Part shown: positions 20,834 through 27,672 of the stretch, piece by piece
Numbering within the stretch: position 1 is the stretch's first letter
Layout: every line of letters begins with the position of its first letter
Virus record (IMG/VR): IMGVR_UViG_3300033273_000677
Span: 1 to 64,000 of that record
From: a virus
Direction: 5' to 3' (one strand)
DNA length: 64,000 nt
Translations under genes and position numbers: made by a program
The notes under the pieces: generated by a model
What the model was told of the DNA's origin: nothing
Database searches by the model: none
Seen by the model: only the letters and a program-made list of their open reading frames with translations

Positions 20834-22009
20834 ATGTCTACACAAACAAAAATCTATAAAGATATCAAGAGGATCATTGACCTTGCATTAGATAAGGTTG
20901 ATGAAAAAGATTTTGAAAACCTCAGTAAATATCAAGTAGTAGATCAAATGCCATCGGGACATCCCTTTATGGAAGATGTCATCAGAGATTATCTTCTTGG
21001 TGACAAATATCTTGGTGGAGAAAATATCCTTGTCTCTGCACGAGTTGGTGATCTTTTTGGTGATCCAACATATAATCGTGTTGATGAGATTAACTATAAT
21101 AACTGCATGAAGCAGATCAGAAATGTAGGAGGATTTTCATTCTTTGCTGCCGACAGTCTCTCTGCTTTCTTACGTCCGAACGGAAAAGTTGCCTGCACTA
21201 AGGGAAATCACCGCGTCACTATGCGGTTTCTCATTGACAGAGATCCAGATGCAAGAGTTTCAGTTAGTCTGAAACTTCATAACAGAAATGCAACCATTGA
21301 ACAAATGGTTATTGATGAAGCAAGGGATCACACTTTTGATTGTTCATATCGTACTTCTCAAAAAGGTGATGATAAGTTTAAGTCAAATTACCATGCTGAA
21401 GAAGGTTGGGCAGTTAAACTTTATGATGATTGTGCTCAGTTTTCTATTGGAATTGCTGGCACTAATCCTGAAGCAAAGTTTGATCTTCCCCGTTACAGTT
21501 ACTTGACTCGCGCTCAAAACAATATTGGGAGTGTATTTACAAATAAGTTTCTAAAGGCATTTACATCAGAAGAATGCTGTAGTGTTATCGGTGGAAATAT
21601 CATCGTTGCAGGATCTGCTTTCTGTAAATACTTTCAAACAATTATTTCTAAAGTTGATAAAGAATACAATGTAGATTCTCTTGCAGAGATGCTTAATTTT
21701 TACTTTCATCAATGGGGTCCATTGATGGCATCTATTGGTGAACCTGATGCAAAAAATGTAACTCAGGAAATGATTACAGATGCAGCAGCATGGAACAATC
21801 CACCTGGACAAGAACCTGGTATTGCTCGTTTGGTGATGCTCTATAATACTTATTGTGCAAGAAACAAATATGTTCTTAAAGGACATGCTAACACTGTTAT
21901 CCCATTCAAGAGCGATTCTGAAGATAATGAATGGAACAAGTTCTTAGATACTTGTCATCCATACATTCGTGCATCAATGTATAATATCGCAACGACAAAA
22001 TTTTTCTGA
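20834..22009 (+). CDS. ParB/sulfiredoxin-like domain protein
   Basis: 391 residues. RPNGKVACTKGNHRVTMRFL at about 114-133 matches the GxHR-type motif of ParB-like nucleotide-binding domains, preceded by the usual strand/helix region (FFAADSLSAFL). The remaining 250 residues are helical and unrecognised. Some ParB-like phage proteins act as nucleases or CTP-dependent DNA binders; the actual activity here is unknown. It follows the methyltransferase by 72 bases and ends 25 bases before the next hairpin-promoter cassette. Confidence 0.7.
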   Translation: MSTQTKIYKDIKRIIDLALDKVDEKDFENLSKYQVVDQMPSGHPFMEDVIRDYLLGDKYLGGENILVSARVGDLFGDPTYNRVDEINYNNCMKQIRNVGGFSFFAADSLSAFLRPNGKVACTKGNHRVTMRFLIDRDPDARVSVSLKLHNRNATIEQMVIDEARDHTFDCSYRTSQKGDDKFKSNYHAEEGWAVKLYDDCAQFSIGIAGTNPEAKFDLPRYSYLTRAQNNIGSVFTNKFLKAFTSEECCSVIGGNIIVAGSAFCKYFQTIISKVDKEYNVDSLAEMLNFYFHQWGPLMASIGEPDAKNVTQEMITDAAAWNNPPGQEPGIARLVMLYNTYCARNKYVLKGHANTVIPFKSDSEDNEWNKFLDTCHPYIRASMYNIATTKFF

Positions 22010-22034
22010 TGTGACAGTTGCTTAAGTGGCACAG

Positions 22035-22068
22035 GGCATCCTGAAACCCCATCAGGATGCCCTATAAT
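22035..22068 (+). promoter_or_regulatory. Hairpin-promoter cassette: GGCATCCTG/CAGGATGCC then TATAAT
   Basis: Stem 22035-22043 with 22053-22061, 9-base loop, one C, TATAAT at 22063-22068. Upstream TGACAGTTGCTTAAGTGGCACA matches the flanks of the cassettes at 18740-18760 and 19245-19255. Drives the gene at 22093. Confidence 0.8.
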
Positions 22069-22092
22069 ATGTTCATACAAGGGAAACGACCC

Positions 22093-22539
22093 ATGACCAC
22101 CTCCTTCGCAGACTATGTTGCTCAGCAGGACGCACGCAACACTCTCCAACTGAATGTCCGCAAGTGGACGATGATGCTGTGTGATGCACTGGAGCACAAC
22201 TTCACTGAGTATACTGTCCGTGCTCACAAACGTTCTGCCAACCTTGCAGATCGTGTTGAGGACAAAGCATACCATGAGATGAAGATCAAGGAAGCACAGG
22301 AAAAGTGTGCTGTTAAGTTTACCTTTGAAGAAGGTCGTAAGTATTTCAAAGTTATGTTCCGTGACTCTGGTGGTGGTAACTCTGTCCATGCCTTTGTTGA
22401 TCGGAAGACTGGTGAACTTTACAAGGCAGCATCATTCAAGGCACCTGCCAAAGGTGTTCGTTTCGATCTGAGATTGATCGAACAACGTGAATGGGTTCTC
22501 AAGAACTGCGATTGGGCAGGTGGTTATCTTTACAAGTGA
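22093..22539 (+). CDS. 148-residue conserved-type protein
   Basis: Start ATG 22093 follows the promoter; ribosome site AGGGAAAC. Contains VHAFVDRKTGELYKAASFKA and CDWAGGYLYK at the end, both of which I recall from T4-like cyanophage proteins of unknown role. Basic, alpha/beta, soluble. First gene of a string of small early genes. Confidence 0.75.
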   Translation: MTTSFADYVAQQDARNTLQLNVRKWTMMLCDALEHNFTEYTVRAHKRSANLADRVEDKAYHEMKIKEAQEKCAVKFTFEEGRKYFKVMFRDSGGGNSVHAFVDRKTGELYKAASFKAPAKGVRFDLRLIEQREWVLKNCDWAGGYLYK

Positions 22540-22544
22540 TTGAC

Positions 22545-22721
22545 ATGACTATTGACCGTGATTGGCTTCAAGAACGATACATTCAGTGGGATCTGAATCA
22601 AATGTCAAATGATCAACTTAGACAGTTCTTCATTGACACTCAAAATCGTGAGTTGAGTGATCTTGATGATGACGAACTGATTTATGAAGTAGAACAATAT
22701 GCTCCTGAACTGTTTGTATGA
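22545..22721 (+). CDS. 58-residue acidic protein
   Basis: Starts MTIDRDWLQERYIQWDLNQM; a helical small protein ending ELSDLDDDELIYEVEQYAPELFV. The DDELI-EVEQY-P-L ending also appears in the 28870 product (VDELIEEVEEYYPHLLEE), so the two are probably paralogous. The frame upstream of 22545 lies in the previous gene. Confidence 0.65.
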   Translation: MTIDRDWLQERYIQWDLNQMSNDQLRQFFIDTQNRELSDLDDDELIYEVEQYAPELFV

Positions 22722-22852
22722 CATCTAAGGAAAAACTCCTGTTCACTGCATCTTTTATTTGGTTTCTTCACTGGGGCACATGTCTAGCATCTACCATTCT
22801 GGATACGGTTATTCTAAGAAACTCTGTGAGGATGTTACCTCTTGGTTTCTGA
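22718..22852 (+). CDS. Possible 44-residue membrane peptide
   Basis: ATGA junction with the previous gene. Opens MTSKEKLLFTASFIWFLHWG, with a hydrophobic stretch to about residue 33, so a membrane peptide is plausible. The second half is read in another frame inside the metalloprotease gene and may not be maintained. Weak call, based on the coupled start and hydrophobicity. Confidence 0.3.
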   Translation: MTSKEKLLFTASFIWFLHWGTCLASTILDTVILRNSVRMLPLGF

Positions 22853-23256
22853 ACAAGTATTATCCACGACATAAGATTGATGTGGATATTGTTCATCGTG
22901 GATTGAGACGTGATAATGTGCTGGGGTATTGTGATGTTATTGGTCGTTCTTATCGACCAAGACACTTCCTGATTGAACTCCAGACCGATATGTGTAAGGA
23001 GTTGTATATAAAAACTCTTTTGCATGAACTGACCCACCTGGCACAGTGGGTAGACGGTTCTCTGCGGTTTACGCATGGAAAAATGTGTTATTGTCAAGAA
23101 CCAGTAGAAAATTACGATTATGAGGATCAACCGCATGAAATTGAGGCACGGGACAGTGAAACAATCCTATATGATCTGTATATGAGTGATAAACAAGGTG
23201 TGCCGGTCAAACAGGTGGCACAGGGGTCGTTCCCGAACCGTCTGACGGCTGTATAA
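22780..23256 (+). CDS. SprT-like zinc metalloprotease
   Basis: 158 residues from ATG 22780 (GGGGCAC upstream). Zinc site H82-E83-x-x-H86 in LLHELTHLAQWVDG, followed by CxC and a HEIEARD segment that could supply the third ligand. The size and layout fit SprT/Spartan-like or WSS1-like minimal metalloproteases, which degrade DNA-crosslinked or host proteins. The phage role is unknown; protein removal from DNA during host takeover is one option (inference). Its stop overlaps the next -10 element. Confidence 0.75.
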   Translation: MSSIYHSGYGYSKKLCEDVTSWFLNKYYPRHKIDVDIVHRGLRRDNVLGYCDVIGRSYRPRHFLIELQTDMCKELYIKTLLHELTHLAQWVDGSLRFTHGKMCYCQEPVENYDYEDQPHEIEARDSETILYDLYMSDKQGVPVKQVAQGSFPNRLTAV

Positions 23257-23257
23257 T
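23252..23257 (+). promoter_or_regulatory. -10 element with shared leader
   Basis: TATAAT at 23252-23257 behind a CCG-TCTGA-CGG hairpin, then ACAAGGTAATCAAGGGAACACCC, the same leader as at the other sites. The upstream flank AGGTGGCACAGGGG again matches the cassette family. Confidence 0.65.
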
Positions 23258-23282
23258 TACAAGGTAATCAAGGGAACACCCA

Positions 23283-23549
23283 ATGCAACTGACCAACTCT
23301 GCCACCATCGTTGACTTCTTCCCTGAGGCATTCATTGCCGAGGCATGTGAGAAGAAAGGTATGAAGGTTGTGGTCAAGCGTTTCACCAAACGTGTTACCT
23401 TCCGTGCTAATGGTATGAAGTCCTACAGTGTTGTGGATATGATCGATGCCAAGAATGAGTGGGCATCCCGTATTGCCAAAGGTGCCGAGGTTACCAACTA
23501 CAACACCGACAAACTTCCCCGTGAAGAGTATATGCCTCTTTACTGCTGA
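23283..23549 (+). CDS. 88-residue unknown protein
   Basis: Opens MQLTNSATIVDFFPEAFIAE; basic alpha/beta protein with KVVVKRFTKRVTFRA, ends EEYMPLYC. GGGAAC ribosome site. Shares TGATG with the microprotein gene that follows. Function unknown. Confidence 0.68.
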   Translation: MQLTNSATIVDFFPEAFIAEACEKKGMKVVVKRFTKRVTFRANGMKSYSVVDMIDAKNEWASRIAKGAEVTNYNTDKLPREEYMPLYC

Positions 23550-23599
23550 TGTTGTATCTTCTCTCCATTATTGTTATCGTTGTTTCACTCTTCTCATGA
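23549..23599 (+). CDS. 16-residue hydrophobic microprotein
   Basis: MLYLLSIIVIVVSLFS: one continuous hydrophobic span with no charges. Its start overlaps the stop of the upstream gene (TGATG) and its stop overlaps the start of the downstream gene (ATGA). Without it, 46 bases would be empty in a region where genes otherwise touch. This double coupling argues for real translation. It may be a membrane peptide or serve to pass ribosomes between neighbours. Confidence 0.5.
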   Translation: MLYLLSIIVIVVSLFS

Positions 23600-23763
23600 T
23601 TACTTCTAAAGCATATCTTCTTCGGGTGATGAAAAACTGCGAATACGCAGACACTCTCACCCGTGAAGAAAAGTTTCAAGTCTTCTGTCGTGTATGTGAT
23701 AACATGCTCAACGAAGGTAGAATGACCAAAGTAACTCACAAACGTTTCACGGAGATCTGGTGA
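23596..23763 (+). CDS. 55-residue unknown protein
   Basis: ATGA overlap with the microprotein gene. Opens MITSKAYLLRVMKNCEYADT, helical, with two Cys in CRVCDNM. A longer frame upstream lies in the neighbouring genes and is not needed. TGATG junction to the next gene. Confidence 0.62.
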   Translation: MITSKAYLLRVMKNCEYADTLTREEKFQVFCRVCDNMLNEGRMTKVTHKRFTEIW

Positions 23764-23951
23764 TGCAAACAACGACCGCAACTTATCAGATTCAGGTAAC
23801 AACCGATGAAGGTTCTTTATCTTTTCTGAGGACAATGCCCACACGTCCAAAGACACAAAAGGGCATCAAATCACACAACACCAGGTTAGAGAACTATGCC
23901 AAAAAGCAGTATCCTAACTGGACCGAAATCAATGTCATTCCTTTAGACTGA
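23763..23951 (+). CDS. 62-residue basic protein
   Basis: TGATG junction. Beta-rich N-terminus (TYQIQVTTDEGSLSFLRTM) and a basic middle (RPKTQKGIKSH). Ends in WTEINVIPLD. Stop and next start overlap in TGATG. Function unknown. Confidence 0.62.
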   Translation: MQTTTATYQIQVTTDEGSLSFLRTMPTRPKTQKGIKSHNTRLENYAKKQYPNWTEINVIPLD

Positions 23952-24100
23952 TGTTTTCCAAAGAAGATCATGAGTTTATCGACTTTCTGTTTGGTAAACT
24001 GACCTGTCTCACTGATACTGAGATGATTGATTTGCAGGATGATGATTCCTGCTGTGACCACCTTGAATTCAAACAACTGGAGATCGACAACAATGTGTGA
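23951..24100 (+). CDS. 49-residue acidic protein
   Basis: ATG 23951 in a TGATG junction. Opens MFSKEDHEFIDFLFGKLTCL; Asp-rich with adjacent CC and a His (DDDSCCDHLEF). Overlaps the next gene by 8 bases. A metal-binding role is possible but unproved. Confidence 0.55.
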   Translation: MFSKEDHEFIDFLFGKLTCLTDTEMIDLQDDDSCCDHLEFKQLEIDNNV

Positions 24101-24272
24101 GATGAAAGTGACCAAGGAGGAACTGAATAATATCATTCAGAGGTTGGAGGATGCAATCAATGTTTGTTACACTGCACCAGAGAATCCAAATGAGGAAGGT
24201 TATCCTTATGCGACAGGATATGCACGATCTGCAATGCAAGGATCGGTCGAAAATCTCCGAAGTTTAATGTGA
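24093..24272 (+). CDS. 59-residue helical protein
   Basis: Start ATG 24093 overlaps the previous gene; an alternative start is ATG 24102. KVTKEELNNIIQRLEDAINV, then a PYATGYARSAMQGSVENL segment that looks like a second helix. The stop abuts a -10 element. Function unknown. Confidence 0.6.
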   Translation: MCEMKVTKEELNNIIQRLEDAINVCYTAPENPNEEGYPYATGYARSAMQGSVENLRSLM

Positions 24273-24278
24273 TATAAT
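24273..24278 (+). promoter_or_regulatory. -10 element TATAAT
   Basis: TGTGA-TATAAT right after the stop of the previous gene, 27 bases before the next ATG, followed by GAGTTGTAGTAAGCAGGAAGG including a ribosome site. No clear -35. Confidence 0.55.
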
Positions 24279-24305
24279 TAGAGTTGTAGTAAGCAGGAAG
24301 GACAA

Positions 24306-24518
24306 ATGACTTTTGAGAAGAATGTACCACTGAATGTTCAGGAACTAGGTGTTATTCTCTCGGCACTACAACTCTTAGACCACGGTGATGAGAATCACAT
24401 TGCCAAACATTATGGTAGTGCACCATCACTGTACCGTCGATTGGAGGAGATCTATGAACAAATGGACACCTCAGTCTGCGGACCTCAAAATGACCCAATC
24501 TGCGAACCTTCGTTTTAA
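24306..24518 (+). CDS. 70-residue unknown protein
   Basis: Strong AGGAAGG site. MTFEKNVPLNVQELGVILSA, then LLDHGDENHIAKHYGSAPSL and a helix ending in a Cys/Pro-rich tail. The pattern NVQELGVILSALQLL followed by a helix resembles the 14395 product (TMEDHTIILNALHYY), so they may be related. Role unknown. Confidence 0.62.
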   Translation: MTFEKNVPLNVQELGVILSALQLLDHGDENHIAKHYGSAPSLYRRLEEIYEQMDTSVCGPQNDPICEPSF

Positions 24519-24520
24519 TT

Positions 24521-24712
24521 ATGGACAAGCAAGTCAAAGATCTGCTCCGTGCCTATGTGGACTGGGAGAAGAATGTCTTTCAAAAATATATGGTTATGAT
24601 TGATGGTGTGGAGGTTGATATTCCCGAGGAAGAAGATTTGATGGCATCGTTTGAAGAAGAGGCGGCAAAGTTGGAGGTGACGGTTGATTACTACATGGAG
24701 GAGTTCCTGTGA
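24521..24712 (+). CDS. 63-residue acidic protein
   Basis: MDKQVKDLLRAYVDWEKNVF, then DGVEVDIPEEEDLMASFEEE; acidic and helical. Only two bases separate it from the preceding stop. GTGA junction with the next gene. Function unknown. Confidence 0.62.
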   Translation: MDKQVKDLLRAYVDWEKNVFQKYMVMIDGVEVDIPEEEDLMASFEEEAAKLEVTVDYYMEEFL

Positions 24713-24870
24713 AAAAGATTGATGATCCTGTATTCAAATTACTCTCGGCAAAGCACCAGGTCGAAAATGTAATGAAATTGATTGAGGATAATCCTTATGA
24801 ACAGTACATGTACATGCATTTGAACACGGTTTATTATGAGCTCGAAAGACAGTTATCTTTATGTTCTTGA
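24709..24870 (+). CDS. 53-residue unknown protein
   Basis: GTG start in a GTGA junction. MKKIDDPVFKLLSAKHQVEN, then VMKLIEDNPYEQYMYMHLNT and YYELERQLSL: two helices. Overlaps the next gene by 35 bases. Relatives may exist in other cyanophages, but I cannot confirm this. Confidence 0.58.
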   Translation: MKKIDDPVFKLLSAKHQVENVMKLIEDNPYEQYMYMHLNTVYYELERQLSLCS

Positions 24871-25078
24871 CTACTGGGTGCCATTTCCGGCATCTGAGTA
24901 TGGTGGACTGATTGTATTGATTGCGGAAAATGATCAGGATGCATTTGAGATTTTATCCAATGAGGAACAATTGGAGAGTGATTATGGGCACCTGATTATG
25001 GAACAGATCGTGAAGTCAACAAAAATAAAGTTGGCGGAAGAACACGAATCTGGTATAATTGATGTATTCTGCACTTAA
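24836..25078 (+). CDS. 80-residue unknown protein
   Basis: Opens MSSKDSYLYVLDYWVPFPAS and continues GGLIVLIAENDQDAFEIL, a plausible ferredoxin-like alpha/beta fold. Contains a sigma70 promoter near its 3' end. Function unknown. Confidence 0.65.
   Translation: MSSKDSYLYVLDYWVPFPASEYGGLIVLIAENDQDAFEILSNEEQLESDYGHLIMEQIVKSTKIKLAEEHESGIIDVFCT
25031..25059 (+). promoter_or_regulatory. Sigma70-type promoter (TTGGCG, 17 bp, TGG-TATAAT)
   Basis: TTGGCG at 25031-25036, TATAAT at 25054-25059, 17-base spacer, extended TG. It lies inside the end of the 24836 gene and would start transcription just before the next gene. Confidence 0.75.
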
Positions 25079-25082
25079 ACAA

Positions 25083-25268
25083 ATGGCACAAGGATTTAAG
25101 ATCAAATCAAATAGCAGTAATGAATTGTATAAGATTGAAGAAGAACAGACAATCGGATGGACACTTGTAAAGAGTGATATTACAAAGGAAGAATGTAAGG
25201 AACAGTATGAAAAACTCATTGGTGATGGAGTATCACCGGACAGGATCAAAATCACCCGACTTCAATGA
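25083..25268 (+). CDS. 61-residue unknown protein (MAQGF family start)
   Basis: Start ATG 25083 chosen because the promoter at 25031-25059 would begin the transcript after the earlier ATG at 25062 or very close to it. MAQGFKIKSNSSNELYKIEE is beta-rich with a helix after it. The MAQGFK opening recurs in the 31333 product and in similar form in the 31568 product. Overlaps the next gene (ATGA). Confidence 0.6.
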   Translation: MAQGFKIKSNSSNELYKIEEEQTIGWTLVKSDITKEECKEQYEKLIGDGVSPDRIKITRLQ

Positions 25269-25573
25269 TTGAACCACTGCGTGACCTCCCCGACGATTTT
25301 ATTCATGAACCACCCGAAGGATATCATTATGAGGTTGATCAATTCCGACGCAATGTTCATCGCATTTGCATTGTCAATGATGGTACTTTCACCTATACTA
25401 GTGATGCACCTAAATGTGTCTGGGGATTCTACAATACAAAGACAAGAGTCTATTCATCCCCGATTAACTTTACCAAACAAGGAGACACGGTAGACATCAA
25501 TCGCACGACTCCTTATACTGCCATGCAACTCAATCTCAATCCGTTAGAACAATGTCTTATGTCCCTATTGTAG
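25265..25573 (+). CDS. 102-residue conserved-type protein
   Basis: LPDDFIHEPPEGYHYEVDQF, then CVWGFYNTKTRVYSSPINFT and TPYTAMQLNLNPLEQ: a combination I recall from many T4-like cyanophages. Beta-rich, small. ATGA coupled to the preceding gene; overlaps the next by 22 bases. Role unknown. Confidence 0.75.
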   Translation: MIEPLRDLPDDFIHEPPEGYHYEVDQFRRNVHRICIVNDGTFTYTSDAPKCVWGFYNTKTRVYSSPINFTKQGDTVDINRTTPYTAMQLNLNPLEQCLMSLL

Positions 25574-25806
25574 ATGATTATGTCAAGTGGAGAAATGTCG
25601 AAGGATGGGTGTATTATGTCGGAGAAGAGTATATTACGATAGAAGTTGCGGTCAAGGACAAACCCGATAATCATGTAATGTTTCATCGGAAGATTCATTG
25701 TAATGTTGTTTGTCCTAGTTGGAACTGGGATGAACTAAAGTATGTGACTAATAGGAGAGAACCTGAGTATAAAGGTCAACCTTATAGAGATCAGGATTTG
25801 TACTAA
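25552..25806 (+). CDS. 84-residue unknown beta-rich protein
   Basis: MSYVPIVDDYVKWRNVEGWV, then YYVGEEYITIEVAVKDKPDN: looks like a small beta-barrel, ending with a helix-poor Arg/Glu/Tyr tail. Last plus-strand gene before the minus-strand island; its stop overlaps the stop of the convergent oxygenase gene by 4 bases. Confidence 0.68.
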   Translation: MSYVPIVDDYVKWRNVEGWVYYVGEEYITIEVAVKDKPDNHVMFHRKIHCNVVCPSWNWDELKYVTNRREPEYKGQPYRDQDLY

Positions 25807-26495
25807 TATTGAAGTGCCTTCATGTCATTGTAGGTAAGATGTTTTCTAACCAATAAATCACGACGTGCTCTCCACCTAACATAGTTTGAATTGTAGTAGT
25901 CATAAAGATTATCACACATGGGTTCTTTTACTTTATCCATCATGTGTCCCCAATACTTATATTCACGGAATGCTTCTATGTTAGTCCATAATGAATGAGA
26001 CCAAAAGATTGCAACATTACGTTCACCCCTGGTAACAGTATTGACCCTATGTCCTATACCAGTTTCATATGTAACACCCCAACCCATATCTAACTTGAAT
26101 GGAACTTCCTTACCATCAATGAATAAAACTAATTCACCACCATCATATTGATCAGGAGAATTAAGAAAGATTGTTGTACTAAAGTTACCCAGTGTTAGTT
26201 TATCTACATGTGGATGATAGTAACCACCGACAGGAGTTTTTGTTATTCTTGCCTTACTACTGGTATGTGATTGAGTAAATTTTATAAAATTACTGTTTCT
26301 ATCAACATGTTTCCATATTAGATTACCCGGTAATGTTTCCTTTGTTATTAGGTTGTTTTTTATCTCTTTGTTCTTCTTACTGTGTGTCTCAGATCCATCT
26401 ATCCATTCCTGTAATTTATACCAGTGTTTGATCTTATCTAGTGCTGATTGATTGAAGAACTGACTGATGTAGAATCTTCCGATTGGTGTTGTCAT
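25803..26495 (-). CDS. PiuC/YbiX-type 2OG-Fe(II) oxygenase
   Basis: 230 residues from ATG at 26495, with CCGGAGA just upstream; the frame before it overlaps the homing endonuclease gene and is not needed. Fe(II)/2-oxoglutarate site: H96-x-D98 (YYHPHVDKL), YDGGELVL strand, H149 (GIGHRVNTVTRGER) and R159 at His+10. The GHRV-VTRGER region and the N-terminal GRFYISQFFNQS fit the PiuC/YbiX (PKHD-type) branch, unlike the two Lys-type enzymes on the plus strand. Substrate unknown. It is the second gene of a two-gene minus-strand unit. Confidence 0.82.
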   Translation of the reverse strand: MTTPIGRFYISQFFNQSALDKIKHWYKLQEWIDGSETHSKKNKEIKNNLITKETLPGNLIWKHVDRNSNFIKFTQSHTSSKARITKTPVGGYYHPHVDKLTLGNFSTTIFLNSPDQYDGGELVLFIDGKEVPFKLDMGWGVTYETGIGHRVNTVTRGERNVAIFWSHSLWTNIEAFREYKYWGHMMDKVKEPMCDNLYDYYNSNYVRWRARRDLLVRKHLTYNDMKALQY

Positions 26496-26511
26496 ATGAT
26501 GTCTCCGGTGA

Positions 26512-27318
26512 TTACGCCTTAAACCAGTAATATCCTTTGTAAGAGTTTTTGCGGGGATTTTTAATAGATTTTCTAATTCCATCTACACTACCATATATCT
26601 TACCTGCTTCTCTTATACTGTTATAGGTTGGTGTTCTCTGCCAGGTAATCTTATTGATGCCATATACCTTAACACATTGCTTGGATTGTTCTAAACGTTT
26701 CCATAGATGACCCTGGCACTTATATCCTTTATTCATAGCACGGGTAATGTTACCTGCTTTATTTCTGTTACCTGTTAATTCTATTGCTGCTTCACTTACA
26801 CTATTCCATACTCTCTCTTCTCCTGTTTCTACATTCACAGACATTATCTTAGTTGCTAGGTGTTTACCATTGCCCCTATTCTCTGCTAAATGAAATCCCC
26901 ATTTCTCGTTATTATCTAACTTATCTTTTAATCCTTTACTGATATTATCACAATGTTTTTCTGATTTACTTACACCAGACATCTTATCTGATATCTTCTG
27001 TTTTGTTTCATCACTGAATGATGGAGTATTACCACCTGATGTAGCATTATATCCTGCACTACTATTGAATGTATTGAACTTTTCTATGTAATATTCTTCT
27101 CTTTCATCTAACAGTTCAGTATCACATTCTTCTAATTCTTTAATCATAAAGTTGTGATTACCGTGCTTTCGCATTGCCTTATGTAAAGGATACGGAGACA
27201 TACGTATTGCTTCCTGTATATGTTGTGCCCATCTCTTGTTCATTCCTCTGATGGTCTGCCCGACATATTTGTGCCCGTTAATCTTATTGATGATGAGATA
27301 GATTGTTCCTACTGCCAT
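26512..27318 (-). CDS. GIY-YIG homing endonuclease with NUMOD motifs
   Basis: 268 residues from ATG 27318. The catalytic domain begins GTIYLIINKINGHKYVGQT (T5-I-Y7 and Y18-V-G20), followed by Arg in IRGMNKRW and Glu in LLDEREEYYIEKF. SFSDETKQKISDKMSG is a NUMOD3-type DNA-binding motif, and SIREAGKIYGSVDGIRKSI is a NUMOD1-like helix-turn-helix. This is a free-standing mobile gene like the Seg endonucleases of T4. It lies 16 bases before the oxygenase start on the same strand, so it may have brought in or invaded beside that gene. A late promoter lies 23 bases upstream. Confidence 0.9.
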   Translation of the reverse strand: MAVGTIYLIINKINGHKYVGQTIRGMNKRWAQHIQEAIRMSPYPLHKAMRKHGNHNFMIKELEECDTELLDEREEYYIEKFNTFNSSAGYNATSGGNTPSFSDETKQKISDKMSGVSKSEKHCDNISKGLKDKLDNNEKWGFHLAENRGNGKHLATKIMSVNVETGEERVWNSVSEAAIELTGNRNKAGNITRAMNKGYKCQGHLWKRLEQSKQCVKVYGINKITWQRTPTYNSIREAGKIYGSVDGIRKSIKNPRKNSYKGYYWFKA

Positions 27319-27340
27319 ATTGTGATAAAATACATACCAA

Positions 27341-27348
27341 TATTTATA
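27341..27348 (-). promoter_or_regulatory. T4-type late promoter on the minus strand
   Basis: TATAAATA on the minus strand (TATTTATA as written), 22 bases before the endonuclease ATG. A perfect late consensus, giving the minus-strand island its own late expression. Confidence 0.75.
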
Positions 27349-27611
27349 GAACTGTATTGCTTTGTGATAATATACAATACATTTCTTTATTGTTAAATTA
27401 AATATAAATAACCTGTTTTTATTGCTCTGAGTAACTGTGTAGATACTGTGTAGATACTGCTGAGTAACTGTCAAATAAACCTCAGACCTTATGCAAGTTC
27501 AGGCGACACGCTACCACACTCAGAGCATTTTGTCAACCACCCCCGCATAAAAATCTGAGAACCCACACATAAAACTTACAGGTCTTATAAATATTGCTTA
27601 TGAGACCCCCC
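27349..27611. other. Intergenic region between divergent units
   Basis: No gene seen. It holds two further TATAAATA boxes on the plus strand (27403-27410 and 27586-27593) with no gene close behind them, and direct repeats near 27428-27470: GTGTAGATACT twice in tandem and GAGTAACTGT twice. The middle (27490-27560) has a higher GC content with short C-runs and no clear hairpin. Likely a divergent promoter region and a possible insertion scar of the minus-strand island. Confidence 0.5.
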
Positions 27612-27640
27612 TTGACGTGTGGTGGGTGATCGGTTATAAT
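27612..27640 (+). promoter_or_regulatory. Sigma70-type promoter (TTGACG, 17 bp, TATAAT)
   Basis: TTGACG at 27612-27617 and TATAAT at 27635-27640, 17-base spacer. Drives the gene at 27673 and those after it. Confidence 0.88.
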
Positions 27641-27672
27641 AACAGAGTACGAGATTCATCTGCACGAGACCC

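Noticed and set aside
27586-27593. TATAAATA as a late promoter for the 27673 gene
   Set aside because: About 80 bases upstream with a perfect sigma70 promoter in between; may be chance in AT-rich DNA, so not listed as a separate promoter.
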